From: Glutamicibacter sp002979865
GTDB lineage: Bacteria; Actinomycetota; Actinomycetes; Actinomycetales; Micrococcaceae
Length of the DNA: 64,000 bases
Direction: 5' to 3'
Assembly: GCF_050030965.1 (NCBI RefSeq)
Contig: NZ_CP188297.1
Location: forward strand, 992,001 to 1,056,000
Translations under genes and position numbers: made by a program
In this document: positions 33,030 through 42,666 of the stretch, piece by piece
How the letters are laid out: every line of letters begins with the position of its first letter
Numbering within the stretch: position 1 is the stretch's first letter
Notes under the pieces: generated by a model
The model's input: only the letters and a program-made list of their open reading frames with translations
Database searches by the model: none
Told to the model about the DNA's origin: nothing

Positions 33030-33221
33030 TCAGCAGCAACGCCCTTCAGGATTCTTTTCCTGCCAGTCGGTGTAGTCCTTCCAGAATTCGCGCTCGGTCA
33101 TTGGCTTGGCGCCAGGATGATTGCGTTCGTGGTGTTCCAGGTAGTGCTGGTACTTGTCGGCCCCGAGCACCCCGTCGACAAACTTCTTGGCTTGCCCCAG
33201 GCGTTCCAACAGCGTCGCCAT
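33030..33221 (-). CDS. ybdD: YbdD/YjiX small protein, partner of CstA
   Basis: A 63-residue protein. The motif YQHYLEHHERNHPGAKPMTEREFWKDYTDWQEKNPEGRCC is the hallmark of the family (DUF466), ending in a Cys pair. Genes of this family follow cstA or btsT; in enterobacteria the small protein is needed for pyruvate uptake by the transporter. ATG 33221 starts two bases after the cstA stop, so the two are surely co-translated. A longer frame from 33272 lies inside cstA and is not used. Confidence 0.9.
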   Translation of the reverse strand: MATLLERLGQAKKFVDGVLGADKYQHYLEHHERNHPGAKPMTEREFWKDYTDWQEKNPEGRCC

Positions 33222-33223
33222 GG

Positions 33224-35458
33224 CTAGTGGCCGCCTCGCTGGACTTGGGCTTCGGCAGGGATTTGCTTCCAAGCCTTCTCAAGTTCCTTTTCGGCAGGCG
33301 ACGAGATCAAGCCGGCGGGCGCGTACATCTTCGATGGCACGGCAGGATCCTCGGTGCTGTTGCCACCACCGCTCTGCTTGGCCTTGGCGGTTGCGACAAC
33401 AGCCGATACCAGCACGATGGCGGTCAGCACCAGGAAGACCACGGACAGCCAGCCCTGGACACCGGTGTTGCGGACCACGGCCTCCATGGCTTCGACGCTG
33501 CCCGCCGAGCCGAGGGAAGTCTCGCCATTGGCCAGAGCTTCCTTGTAGGCGTTGTGGTTGGCGAAGTAGCCCACTTTGGTGTCTGCGGAGAAGATCTTCT
33601 GCCAGCTCGCGACGAAGGTGATCACCACGGTGAAGGCCAGCGGCAGAGCCACGACCCACAGGTACTTGAAGTTGTTCTGCTTGGCGATGATGGTCATCAC
33701 CACGGCCAGCGCTATCGCAGCCAGCAGCTGATTGGCGATGCCGAACAGCGGGAAGAAGGTGTTGATGCCGCCCAGGGGATCTGTCACGCCGAGGATCAGG
33801 ATGTAGCCCCAGCCGGCAACCATGATCAACGTGCACAGCCACACGCCCGGACGCCACGAGGTGTCCTTGAACTTCGGGAAGAAGTTGCCGATGGTGTCCT
33901 GCAGCATGAAGCGCGCAACACGGGTACCGGCGTCAACCGCGGTCAGGATGAACAGTGCCTCGAACATGATCGCGAAGTGGTACCAGAAGCCCATCATCGC
34001 GGTGCCGCCGAACCACTGGTGCATGATGTGCGCAATGCCCACAGCCAGGGTCGGAGCGCCACCGGTACGCGAGACAACCGAGCTCTCGCCCACGTTATTG
34101 GCAAGTTCGGTCAGCTGGTTTGGATCCAGGCTAACGCCGGCCAAACCCAGCGAGTTCACGAATGCCGCCGCGGTTTCCACCGTGCCACCGGTAGCGGCAG
34201 CCGAGGAGTTCATCGCGAAGTAGATGCCGCGGTCGATGGAAATCGCTGCAACCAGCGCCATGATGGCGACCATGGACTCCATGAGCATGCCGCCGTAGCC
34301 CAGGAAGCGGGTTTGCTTTTCCTTCTCGACCAGCTTCGGGGTGGTGCCCGAGGCGATCAGTGCGTGGAAGCCCGACAGCGCACCGCAGGCAATGGTCACG
34401 AACAGGAATGGGAAGATGTGCCCGGCAACGACCGGGCCATCGGCACGGCCAGCGAACTCGGAGAAGGCCGGAACATCGATTTCCGGGCGGACGACGATGA
34501 TCGCCACGGCCAGCAGGCCGATGACGCCGATCTTCATGAAAGTCGACAGGTAGTCGCGAGGAGCCAGCAGCAGCCATACCGGGAGCACCGCGGCGATGAT
34601 GCCGTAGATGATGATGGCCCAGGCGATGGTGGTGCGATCCAGGTGGAAGAACTCGGCACCCCACGCAGACTCGGCAATCCAGCGGCCGGAGATGATCGCG
34701 AACATCAGCAGCACGAAGCCGATGATGGAGATTTCCAGGACCTTGCCCGGGCGGATGAACCGCAGGTAGATGCCCATGAACAAGGCGATAGGGATGGTCA
34801 GGCCCACCGAGTAGACACCCCACGCGGACTCGCCCAGTGCATTGACGACCACCAGCGCCAAGATGGCGGTAATGATGATCATGATAGCCAGGGTGGCGAT
34901 CAGGGCAGCGGTGCCGCCGATCAGGCCCAGCTCTTCGCGGGCCATCTGGCCCAGCGAGCGTCCGCCACGGCGCATGGAGAAGAACATGACGAGATAGTCC
35001 TGGACCGCTCCGGCCAGCACCACGCCCACGATAATCCAGATGGTGCCAGGCAAATAGCCCATCTGCGCTGCGAGGATCGGTCCAACCAGCGGACCGGCGC
35101 CTGCGATGGCGGCGAAGTGGTGGCCGAAGAGCACGCGGCGATCGGTGGGAACGAAGTCACGGCCGTTATTGACCGATTCGGCCGGGGTGGCCCGGAAATC
35201 ATCCGGTTTGGCGATCTTGCGCTCGATGAACTTCGAATAGAAGCGGTAGGCAATCAGGTAGGTCGCAACAGCGGCGAAGACGAACCAGATGGCATTGATG
35301 GTTTCCCCGCGCGAGAAGGCGAGAATCGACCATGCGATTCCGCCGACCAGCGCGATGGCAACCCAGATGGCGATCTTGGCGGGGGTCCAACGCTTTTCTT
35401 CGCGTTCGGCAACCTCAGGATCGACACCCGCTGGTGGCAAGGTATTTTGGGTACTCAA
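33224..35458 (-). CDS. cstA: CstA-family pyruvate transporter (carbon starvation protein A)
   Basis: About 744 residues with some 16-18 membrane helices. The signatures SKFIERKIAKP, VLFGHHFAAIAGAGPLVGP and the SGFHALIASGTTPK loop are those of CstA/BtsT, which import pyruvate (and perhaps peptides) when carbon is scarce. I place the start at TTG 35458: AGGAGG stands nine bases before it, while the TTG at 35467 touches the site. Rare TTG use would lower expression. Forms an operon with ybdD. Confidence 0.93.
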   Translation of the reverse strand: MSTQNTLPPAGVDPEVAEREEKRWTPAKIAIWVAIALVGGIAWSILAFSRGETINAIWFVFAAVATYLIAYRFYSKFIERKIAKPDDFRATPAESVNNGRDFVPTDRRVLFGHHFAAIAGAGPLVGPILAAQMGYLPGTIWIIVGVVLAGAVQDYLVMFFSMRRGGRSLGQMAREELGLIGGTAALIATLAIMIIITAILALVVVNALGESAWGVYSVGLTIPIALFMGIYLRFIRPGKVLEISIIGFVLLMFAIISGRWIAESAWGAEFFHLDRTTIAWAIIIYGIIAAVLPVWLLLAPRDYLSTFMKIGVIGLLAVAIIVVRPEIDVPAFSEFAGRADGPVVAGHIFPFLFVTIACGALSGFHALIASGTTPKLVEKEKQTRFLGYGGMLMESMVAIMALVAAISIDRGIYFAMNSSAAATGGTVETAAAFVNSLGLAGVSLDPNQLTELANNVGESSVVSRTGGAPTLAVGIAHIMHQWFGGTAMMGFWYHFAIMFEALFILTAVDAGTRVARFMLQDTIGNFFPKFKDTSWRPGVWLCTLIMVAGWGYILILGVTDPLGGINTFFPLFGIANQLLAAIALAVVMTIIAKQNNFKYLWVVALPLAFTVVITFVASWQKIFSADTKVGYFANHNAYKEALANGETSLGSAGSVEAMEAVVRNTGVQGWLSVVFLVLTAIVLVSAVVATAKAKQSGGGNSTEDPAVPSKMYAPAGLISSPAEKELEKAWKQIPAEAQVQRGGH

Positions 35459-35567
35459 ATCGAGCAACCTCCTAGGAACAGTGCAAGTGATGTGCGCGAC
35501 CAGCGGTTATTAGGCTAGTCACGCATTAATGACTACTGAGTCACCTTACAACTGGTTTCCCGCTGCT

Positions 35568-36557
35568 TTAAACCTCTATGACAACTTTTCCCGTATGTTC
35601 ACCGGAATCGAAGTATTCGTGGGCAGCGGCCAGCTCCGGGAATCCAAAGGCCTTGGTGACGTTCAGTGCCAGTTTCCCCTGTTCCAGCAGCGGCATCACG
35701 CGGGTAATGGTCTGGCGAACGATCTCCGCCTTCTCATGCAGCGGGCGGGAACGCAAAGTTGTGCCGATGATCCGCGCCCGCTTGCTCATCAGCAGCCCCA
35801 AGTTCAGTTCTCCCTTGGCTCCGCCTTGCAGTCCGATGACTACCATCCGTCCGCCGACGGCGAGCGCCTTGACGTTCTCCCCCAGGTATTTGGCGCCCAC
35901 GACATCCAGGATCAGATCCACGCCCCTGGCGTCGGTCAGTTCCTTGACGCGTGCAGAAAAGTGCCCTTCCCGGTAGTTGATCCCCTCGTCGGCGCCGAGG
36001 GTACGGCAGTAGTCCAATTTCTCTGCCGAGGAAGCGGTGACGATGACGCGGGCGCCAGCGGCTTTGGCGAGCTGTATGGCCATGGAGCCGATGCCGCCGG
36101 CCCCGCCATGGATCAACAACGCCTGGTCTTGGCCCAGTCCGCCTTCGATGAAGAGGTTGGAGACCACGGTGGCGGCGACTTCCGGCAACCCGGCGGCTTC
36201 GATGCTCGAAACCGTTCCAGGGATTTCGATGAGCAGTTCTGCCGGAACATTGACGTACTGCGCATACCCGCCAGCAGCGAGCAGGGCGGCAACTCGCGCT
36301 CCGGGTTTCCATCCGCTGACGCCATCGCCGATCTCCACGATGCTGCCCGAGACTTCCAGCCCGGGGATATCGCTGGCTCCGGGAGGTGGCGGATACACTC
36401 CCTTGCGCTGCTGCACATCCGCGCGGTTCAGTCCGAAGGCCTCGACCTTGACCAGCACTTCCCCAGCTGCGGGGACCGGCATTGGCCGTTGGACCAGTTC
36501 AAGGACTTCTGGCCCACCGGCACGGTTGTAGATATAGGCGTTCATAACGTCGTTCAT
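35568..36557 (-). CDS. NAD(P)H:quinone oxidoreductase, zinc-free MDR family
   Basis: About 329 residues, medium-chain reductase without the zinc-binding Cys of alcohol dehydrogenases. GLNRADVQQRKGVYPPPPGAS and LEVSGSIVEIG are typical of PIG3/QorA-like quinone reductases. The Rossmann motif is IHGGAGGIGSMAIQ. It reduces quinones or other enones with NADPH. ATG 36557 is preferred because AAAGGAA lies about ten bases upstream; another ATG at 36545 is possible. Adjacent to tRNA-Ser, which is on the other strand. Confidence 0.88.
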   Translation of the reverse strand: MNDVMNAYIYNRAGGPEVLELVQRPMPVPAAGEVLVKVEAFGLNRADVQQRKGVYPPPPGASDIPGLEVSGSIVEIGDGVSGWKPGARVAALLAAGGYAQYVNVPAELLIEIPGTVSSIEAAGLPEVAATVVSNLFIEGGLGQDQALLIHGGAGGIGSMAIQLAKAAGARVIVTASSAEKLDYCRTLGADEGINYREGHFSARVKELTDARGVDLILDVVGAKYLGENVKALAVGGRMVVIGLQGGAKGELNLGLLMSKRARIIGTTLRSRPLHEKAEIVRQTITRVMPLLEQGKLALNVTKAFGFPELAAAHEYFDSGEHTGKVVIEV

Positions 36558-36607
36558 AGCCTTCAATTCCTTTCAACAGGGGTTCATGCCGTATACTTTT
36601 TCGGGTT

Positions 36608-36695
36608 GGATGGTTGTCCGAGCGGCCGAAGGAGCTGGTCTTGAAAACCAGTAGGCGGCAACCCCGTCTCATGGGTTCAAATCCCATACCATCCG
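36608..36695 (+). tRNA. tRNA-Ser (anticodon TGA)
   Basis: 88 nt with a long variable arm, as expected for class II tRNA-Ser. Acceptor GGATGGT/ACCATCC, discriminator G, anticodon arm CTGGT-CTTGAAA-ACCAG giving TGA (reads TCA). Confidence 0.96.
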
Positions 36696-36706
36696 CGCTT
36701 TTCGAG

Positions 36707-36740
36707 TTTGGCGGGCTGATCCATGGATCAGCCCGCCAAA
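36707..36740. terminator. bidirectional terminator after tRNA-Ser
   Basis: A 34-bp perfect palindrome, TTTGGCGGGCTGATCCA and its complement. It serves tRNA-Ser and the converging FAD/NAD(P) protein gene. Confidence 0.85.
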
Positions 36741-36744
36741 CTGC

Positions 36745-38760
36745 TTAGTGCTGCTCCGCGCTTAATCTTTCGTTGGCGATCAGCCCCGCCAGGCGAGCCA
36801 CTTCGTTCACTACGTTGGCTGCGTCTTGCAAGGTTCGGGCCGCGGGGTGGCGCAGGTCGCCCGCTTGCGCGGCAATAGCGGTCCCCCACTGCGCTGATGA
36901 CAATTGCAATCCCAGCACGAATAGCCCGCGGTGCGCCAGCCCATCGCTGTTGACCAGACGGTATGGTTCACCGACCACGTCGAAACCGGATCCAGGCAGG
37001 CTTTCGCCTTCCGTGTTCTTCCAAGTGTGCACGCGCGCTACGTGATCTCCCAAGAGCTGCTTTATCAGCGCCGCGTTATTTTGCAGCACGCGGTTACTGG
37101 GCATCATCGCTTCGCACATGGTCTTCGCAGTGTGCACCTCCGCATCTACCCAGGGCGAGGATGCGGTGAATTGCTCGGAAACCTCGTCGAAGCCGAACTC
37201 CGGGTCCGGACCAAGGAAGGTTACTATCCCGGCGCGCGAAAGCGCCAGCAGCTGTTCAATGCGTTCCAGCGGCGGGCCTGAGGACAGTCCTTCGACCAGT
37301 GGCTCGAAGTGCGCTTGGATTTCTTCAATGCGCGACTGCTCGTCGATCACGCCGGAAGCAATCAGCTCCTTGACCAGCATGCGTCCGGCATTCATCGTCA
37401 TGATGGCGCATGACAACGGGTCTTCTAGCCCGCCGGTGCTGTGCCGGGCATTGCCCACGAGGTAGTCGCGTACTGCCTGCTGGTATTGCTCATCGGAGCT
37501 GAACCCGAGTTCTTCAAATGGCCTTGCCAGCTTTGGCACATCGAGCCACTGCAATTGCGGGAACTGCCCGACGAACTTGCGCAGTTCGCTAAGCCACACT
37601 TGGCTTCCTTCATGGTGCTCCGCAGAGAGGATCGCTTCGAGCTGATCAACGAATTCTCGCTCATCGAGACCTTCCGGGGCACCATGCGCGCGAGCGCAGG
37701 TGCTGTAGTAGGCGAACAAGATGTCCCGGTGCAGTTTGGGCCAAATATGGCGTGAGAACACCAAGGAGGAGGCAGGGTTGGTGGCGCGTGCTTCGGCAAG
37801 GCGCCCGATGAGTTCCGGAGCGTCGAAGTAGCGTAGTTCAATTTCATCAGGAATGAACTGCTCCACTACTGGCTTGCCCCAGTAGGGGGTACCTCGGCGC
37901 GAAGCTACGATCAGTGCCGGCTCCCGGCCTGAGCCGATGTACTGCAGGCGATGCCCCGGCTCGGTGCTGGCCTCACGGAAAATCCCGCCGCGGCCTGCCG
38001 TCAGCTCGGCCATGCCGTCAAAGAAATTCAAGCCCAACCCGCGGATCAACGCAGGCTGGCCCTCCTTGAACTGGGAGTAGTCGAGGTCCGCTGGAACATT
38101 CGGTGGCAGGTAGGTGGCCCCGGCTTGGGAGGCAGCTTCCTTGAGCTGCTTCTGCCATGGGTTCAGTTCTGCCGGCTGGTGGCCCAAGGCCAGCACCACA
38201 GCGTCAGCGGCCAGCTGACGGGTTTCGGCACCCTCCAGGTTACTGCGGAAATCGATCTGATAGGCGTTGCCGACGGGGCGGACCGCAACGACTTCTGCGG
38301 CTACATGTTCGATGCTGAAATTCTCGTGGGTGGCAAATATCGCTGCGCTGCGCTCATACACGTGCTCGAGGTACTCGCCATAGATTGCGCGTGACGGATA
38401 GGAGCCGGGTTCAATTTGCCCGATCAGCTTGGCATGCTCATCGGTGAGCTTGCGTCCATCGCCGCGCAGTGCGACGAACTGGCGAAAGCTCAACCCCGGT
38501 TCATCGCCCAACCGTTCGGGGGCCACTGTCGGAAATGATGAAGGGGTGTTCATCAGGAAATGCTCCGACTGTTTCGGGTTCCACACGTGGCCGGAGCCCG
38601 GAGGGAAGGGATCAAAGACCGTAACTTTCAGGACGGTGCCTTGGGCCGGGAGTTTCAACGCCAAGTTAGCGAGTCTTTCAACCACGCTCGTGCCGCGTGG
38701 GCCTGCCCCGACAAGGGCCAGGCTGAACTCGTTCTTTGGTGTTGCTTTCTCGCTGTTCAC
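36745..38760 (-). CDS. large FAD/NAD(P)-binding protein
   Basis: 671 residues. The N-terminus has the dinucleotide-binding loop LALVGAGPRGTSVVERL, followed by FDPFPPGSGHVW and a second motif AVVLALGHQPAE, which places it in the NAD_binding_9 (FAD-NAD(P)-binding) group near lysine/ornithine N-monooxygenase-like proteins. No substrate is known for this group; some members occur beside secondary-metabolite genes, which is not the case here. The later half has no motif that I recognise. Convergent with tRNA-Ser; its start is 50 bp from the divergent oligopeptidase gene. Confidence 0.8.
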   Translation of the reverse strand: MNSEKATPKNEFSLALVGAGPRGTSVVERLANLALKLPAQGTVLKVTVFDPFPPGSGHVWNPKQSEHFLMNTPSSFPTVAPERLGDEPGLSFRQFVALRGDGRKLTDEHAKLIGQIEPGSYPSRAIYGEYLEHVYERSAAIFATHENFSIEHVAAEVVAVRPVGNAYQIDFRSNLEGAETRQLAADAVVLALGHQPAELNPWQKQLKEAASQAGATYLPPNVPADLDYSQFKEGQPALIRGLGLNFFDGMAELTAGRGGIFREASTEPGHRLQYIGSGREPALIVASRRGTPYWGKPVVEQFIPDEIELRYFDAPELIGRLAEARATNPASSLVFSRHIWPKLHRDILFAYYSTCARAHGAPEGLDEREFVDQLEAILSAEHHEGSQVWLSELRKFVGQFPQLQWLDVPKLARPFEELGFSSDEQYQQAVRDYLVGNARHSTGGLEDPLSCAIMTMNAGRMLVKELIASGVIDEQSRIEEIQAHFEPLVEGLSSGPPLERIEQLLALSRAGIVTFLGPDPEFGFDEVSEQFTASSPWVDAEVHTAKTMCEAMMPSNRVLQNNAALIKQLLGDHVARVHTWKNTEGESLPGSGFDVVGEPYRLVNSDGLAHRGLFVLGLQLSSAQWGTAIAAQAGDLRHPAARTLQDAANVVNEVARLAGLIANERLSAEQH

Positions 38761-38810
38761 TCCTCTAGGTTATTACCTTTGGAACAGGGCATGGGCCAGA
38801 CGCATAGACT

Positions 38811-40904
38811 ATGGCCATGACTGAGCATGATTCTGAGGTTGCAAGCGCTGATCCGTATTCCTGGCTTGAAGGAATTCACGACGAAACGGCACTCGAATGG
38901 GTGCGGGATCAGACCCAGCGTACCGAGTCCGAGCTGTACGACGACTCGTTCCATGCCACTGCGGAGCGGATCAAAACGGTCCTGGATGCCCAAGACCGCA
39001 TTCCCATGGTGACCAAGCGTGGCGATCACTACTACAACTTCTGGCGCGATTCCGCCCATCGTCTTGGACTTTGGCGTCGCACCACTTGGAATTCCTACCT
39101 CAGCGACGACCCGCAGTGGGAAATCCTATTGGATCTTGACCTGCATGCGCAGCTGGAAGGCCACGAATGGCATTTCGCTGGTTCAGCACTCCTGCGTCCA
39201 ACGGCCGGTGGCGCCTACCAGCGGGCGTTGCTTCGCTTGAGTCCTGACGGCGGCGACCAGGTGCGCATTCGCGAATTCGATCTGGCCTCCAAGAGCTTCG
39301 TTGCCGGCGGTTTCGACCTTCCCGTTGCGAAGACCCAAGCCTCGTGGATTGACCACGATACGTTGCTTGTCGGTTCCGCCAGCAGCGAGCAGTTCACAAC
39401 CCGTTCGACCTACGCGAATACCTTGAGAAGGCTCAGCCGCGGCATGGAGATCGAAGAAGCGCCAATTCTCTTCCAAGTCGATAGAGAACATGTCGCAGCC
39501 TTCGGCTACTTCGATTCGACTCCGGGATTCGAACGCGTGGTCACCACTGATGCCATCGACTTCTACAATTCCACTGCCGGTGTCCTCATCGACGGGGAAC
39601 ACCATCTGATCGATGTTCCAACCGATGTGCAGGTCAGCCTGCACCGGCAGTGGGTCCTCTTTGCTCCCCAAACCAATTGGGAACACCAGGGCCAGAAGAT
39701 CGCTGCGGGTTCATTGGCTATCGCCCGGCTGGATAGATTCCTCGAGTCCGGCAGCATCGAGAAGGTTCTCTTCGTCCCGGATGCGCACACTGCGCTGGAA
39801 TCACTGAGCTTTACCGCCAATTATCTGCTGCTCACCGTATTGTGTGATGTGGCTTCGCAAGTGCGCATCATTGATCTGGCAGATGATTTCAGCCAGTCGG
39901 ACATGCCGCTGAAGGATCCAATGCTCAGCGTCTCGGTGGGAGCCGTTGATGATGAGGACCCGGAGCATGGCGATGACTATTGGATGACCATCACCGGATT
40001 CATTACCCCTACTACCTTGTTGCGCGGCACAGTTGGTTCGGCAGCAAAGGTCGTGAAGAAATCGCCGGATCGTTTTGATGCCGGCGGTTTTGAAGTCACC
40101 CAGCATTTTGCCTCCTCTGCGGACGGTACCAGGGTTCCCTATTTCCAAGTCGCGGCATCTGATCTGGTCCACGATGGGAAGAACCCGGTGCTGATGGACG
40201 GCTACGGCGGTTTCCAGCACAGCATGACTCCTGGTTATGCAGCGGCCATGGGCACCGGTTGGTTATCGCGCCGTACCGATGACGGACGCAAGCCGGTATA
40301 CGTCATGACCAACATTCGCGGTGGAGGGGAGTACGGGCCAGATTGGCATCGTGCTGCCCTGCGTGAAAAGCGCCATCGTGCCTATGAAGATTTCGCAGCC
40401 ATCGCCCAGGACCTCGTAGCTCGCCGTGTTACCTCCCGCGCGCATTTGGCTGCTACAGGGCGTTCTAACGGAGGGTTGCTCATGGGCAATATGATCTCCG
40501 GTTATCCGCGCTTGTTCGGAGCAATTTCCTGCGGCGTCCCGCTATTGGACATGCAGCGCTACACCCAGTTGGCAGCCGGCCATTCCTGGATTGCCGAGTA
40601 TGGCGACCCGCAGGTTCCCGGGGACTGGGAGTTCCTGCGGACCTTCTCCCCCGTGCATCGACTCACCGATCAGCCTCATCCTGCCGATGACTACCCTGCC
40701 TCCTTGATCTGGACCACGACCTCTGATGACCGTGTTGGCCCTTCGCAGGCACGCATCATGGCAGCCAAAATGATGGATCTTGGCATTGCCAATGTGCGGT
40801 ACCACGAGCCACAGGACGGGGGCCATGCCGGTTCAACGGACAACGAATCAACCGCGAAGATGCTGGCGACCAGCTACGAATTCCTGTGGCGACAGGTGCG
40901 TTAG
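38811..40904 (+). CDS. prolyl-oligopeptidase-family serine peptidase (S9)
   Basis: 697 residues, cytoplasmic (no signal peptide). The N-terminal DPYSWLEGIHDETALEWV is the typical S9A opening, followed by a beta-propeller. The C-terminal hydrolase domain has nucleophile Ser552 (ATGRSNGGLL), Asp639/640 (TTSDDRVGP) and His672 (DGGHAGSTDN). It cleaves short peptides after proline or basic residues. ATG 38811 or 38817 may be used; no strong ribosome binding site is seen. Divergent from the FAD/NAD(P) gene. Confidence 0.92.
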   Translation: MAMTEHDSEVASADPYSWLEGIHDETALEWVRDQTQRTESELYDDSFHATAERIKTVLDAQDRIPMVTKRGDHYYNFWRDSAHRLGLWRRTTWNSYLSDDPQWEILLDLDLHAQLEGHEWHFAGSALLRPTAGGAYQRALLRLSPDGGDQVRIREFDLASKSFVAGGFDLPVAKTQASWIDHDTLLVGSASSEQFTTRSTYANTLRRLSRGMEIEEAPILFQVDREHVAAFGYFDSTPGFERVVTTDAIDFYNSTAGVLIDGEHHLIDVPTDVQVSLHRQWVLFAPQTNWEHQGQKIAAGSLAIARLDRFLESGSIEKVLFVPDAHTALESLSFTANYLLLTVLCDVASQVRIIDLADDFSQSDMPLKDPMLSVSVGAVDDEDPEHGDDYWMTITGFITPTTLLRGTVGSAAKVVKKSPDRFDAGGFEVTQHFASSADGTRVPYFQVAASDLVHDGKNPVLMDGYGGFQHSMTPGYAAAMGTGWLSRRTDDGRKPVYVMTNIRGGGEYGPDWHRAALREKRHRAYEDFAAIAQDLVARRVTSRAHLAATGRSNGGLLMGNMISGYPRLFGAISCGVPLLDMQRYTQLAAGHSWIAEYGDPQVPGDWEFLRTFSPVHRLTDQPHPADDYPASLIWTTTSDDRVGPSQARIMAAKMMDLGIANVRYHEPQDGGHAGSTDNESTAKMLATSYEFLWRQVR

Positions 40905-40967
40905 CTCTCTCGTTTTGGAACACGCACCCATCTTCGGGTAGGCTAGATTCTGCTGGAAACAGCGGAT

Positions 40968-41056
40968 GGACACGTGCCAGAGCGGCCGAATGGACTTCAC
41001 TGCTAATGAAGGGTCGGGCTAAAACTCGACCGGGGGTTCAAATCCCCCCGTGTCCG
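40968..41056 (+). tRNA. tRNA-Ser (anticodon GCT)
   Basis: 89 nt, class II with a long variable arm. Acceptor GGACACG/CGTGTCC, discriminator G, anticodon arm CTTCA-CTGCTAA-TGAAG giving GCT (reads AGC). Its 3' end faces the integrase gene, so it is the likely chromosomal attachment site of the island. Confidence 0.96.
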
Positions 41057-41060
41057 CGAT

Positions 41061-41089
41061 AAAACCCCTAGTCAGCTAGGGGTTTTTTT
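41061..41089 (+). terminator. terminator of tRNA-Ser(GCT)
   Basis: AAAACCCCTAG-TCAG-CTAGGGGTTTTTTT, four bases beyond the tRNA. It lies between the tRNA and the integrase. Confidence 0.92.
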
Positions 41090-41127
41090 GCGTCTGTGTC
41101 ATAGAGCCGGGCAAATATGTCATAGCC

Positions 41128-42252
41128 ATGCCCCATACTGAATCCATGGCCAGCATCGACACCTACACCAGCCAAAAAGGACACACCAAATACCGCGTCC
41201 GCTGGTACTCAAACGGTTCGCTCAAGTCCCAAACCTTCGACACCGAAAAGCATGCAAAGCAATGGCAAAGCATCATTGATGCAGCTGGCGGAAACACCAC
41301 GAAAGCCAGAGAAGCTCTCGCAAACCAGATCGAGTCCGGGCCCACTGTCACCGAGCTGCTCCTACGCCACATAGACCAGCTGACCAACGTCGGCGAATAC
41401 CAGCTGAAGCGATACCGCGGATCCCTCGAACAGCACTTCTCAGGTTCCCTCGGCGCCACCAAAGTCACCCTCGTGACGTCAGAGCACATCGTGGACTGGA
41501 TGCGCATGATGCAAGGCAAAGGGCTCTCAGCGAAAACCATCGCGAATCACCGCGGCCTGCTATCAGCATCATTCGATACCGCTATCAGGCTACGGATGAT
41601 CACCGTCAACCCCTGCGCCGGTGTACGCCTGCCCAAAGATGACAGGATCACAGAGCCCATGCGAATCATCCCGCTCCCCCAGTTCCAGAACATGCTCCCG
41701 CACATGACCGAGCACTACCACCCGGTGACCAGGATGATGCTTTACACGGGCCTGCGATTCGGCGAAATCACTGCACTGCAAAAGGAAGACTTCACCACCC
41801 TAGGAGGTACGTCTGTTGTGCGCGTGACCAAGGCATGGAAGGAGGACGGAAACCACAGGTTCTTCCTCGGCCCACCTAAAACGCCGAAGGCCCGCCGAAC
41901 CGTCTCGCTGCCCCGCCCCGCGGTTGAGTTGATGCAACCAATCCTGGACCGCATAGCCGAAGGCGAGCAGGTGTTCAAAACAGTCCAAGGCCGACAGATC
42001 AGATCGTCCGCCTACCACAAGGTCTGGGGGCCGGCGTGGGACAGGCTTGGGGTGGCGAAGGATCGCCGGCCGCGTCCCCACGATATTCGGCACACGCACG
42101 CTTCGATGATGCTGGCCAACGGAATGGACATGTACGAGCTGTCTAGGCGGTTAGGTCATGAATCCGTAAAAACAACAGTCGATCGATATAGTCATTTGGT
42201 GGAAGGCGCCCACGCACGTGGCGCTTCCATTGCCGACTCCGCTTTTGGGTGA
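41128..42252 (+). CDS. int: tyrosine site-specific integrase
   Basis: 374 residues. An N-terminal arm-type DNA-binding domain (KYRVRWYSNG...), a SAM-like core-binding domain (about 73-165) and the catalytic domain follow. The active-site set looks complete: Arg210 (TGLRFGEI), His318/Arg321 (HDIRHTHAS), His344 (RLGHESVKTT) and nucleophile Tyr354 (DRYSHL). Such enzymes insert phages or integrative elements, often at the 3' end of a tRNA gene, which matches its place 71 bp from tRNA-Ser. No excisionase, relaxase or phage structural gene follows. ATG 41146 is an alternative start. Confidence 0.93.
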   Translation: MPHTESMASIDTYTSQKGHTKYRVRWYSNGSLKSQTFDTEKHAKQWQSIIDAAGGNTTKAREALANQIESGPTVTELLLRHIDQLTNVGEYQLKRYRGSLEQHFSGSLGATKVTLVTSEHIVDWMRMMQGKGLSAKTIANHRGLLSASFDTAIRLRMITVNPCAGVRLPKDDRITEPMRIIPLPQFQNMLPHMTEHYHPVTRMMLYTGLRFGEITALQKEDFTTLGGTSVVRVTKAWKEDGNHRFFLGPPKTPKARRTVSLPRPAVELMQPILDRIAEGEQVFKTVQGRQIRSSAYHKVWGPAWDRLGVAKDRRPRPHDIRHTHASMMLANGMDMYELSRRLGHESVKTTVDRYSHLVEGAHARGASIADSAFG

Positions 42253-42264
42253 AAGGAACCCATT

Positions 42265-42666
42265 TTGAAACGATCACTTGCGCTTCTCCCTGTCTTGGCC
42301 TTGCTTCTGGCAGGGTGTTCGTCCAGCGCTGAGCCTGAGCCAACCAAAGAGCCAGCTACCGTTGAATCCGCCGCACCTGCAGAAGCAAAGGACGTGACTG
42401 CAGACGTTCGAGACACTGCCGGCACCGCGGGTGACGCGATCACTAAGGCCGAGGAAACCGAGCCAGGACGAATAAGCGTTGAAACCTCGCTCGTTGATCC
42501 GCGCGCAGCGGATGGAAGCGCTGAAGCAAAGCAAGCTATCGAAATCTGTGAAGCAGCTGCCGGACTCGATGGCGTGACGTACGTGAGCGTGCTAGAAAAA
42601 GATGGAACCAGTTGGGTGTTGTTCGGGCATCCTTCTGTCCCCACAGGCGAATGTGCAGAAGTCTAA
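42265..42666 (+). CDS. small lipoprotein of the island
   Basis: 133 residues. The signal peptide LALLPVLALLLAGC gives a lipidated Cys at residue 18. The next 70 residues are rich in Glu, Ala, Pro and Thr, a likely flexible linker. The C-terminal 45 residues form a compact piece with two Cys (AIEICEAAAGLDGVTYV ... TGECAEV) that may pair. No family recognised. It starts 12 bp after the integrase, with GAAAGGA before the start, and abuts the next gene. Cargo of the putative element. Confidence 0.75.
   Translation: MKRSLALLPVLALLLAGCSSSAEPEPTKEPATVESAAPAEAKDVTADVRDTAGTAGDAITKAEETEPGRISVETSLVDPRAADGSAEAKQAIEICEAAAGLDGVTYVSVLEKDGTSWVLFGHPSVPTGECAEV

Noticed and set aside
33101..35518. 805-residue plus frame
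   Set aside because: Antisense to cstA, with a His/Asp/Gly-rich make-up typical of shadow frames.
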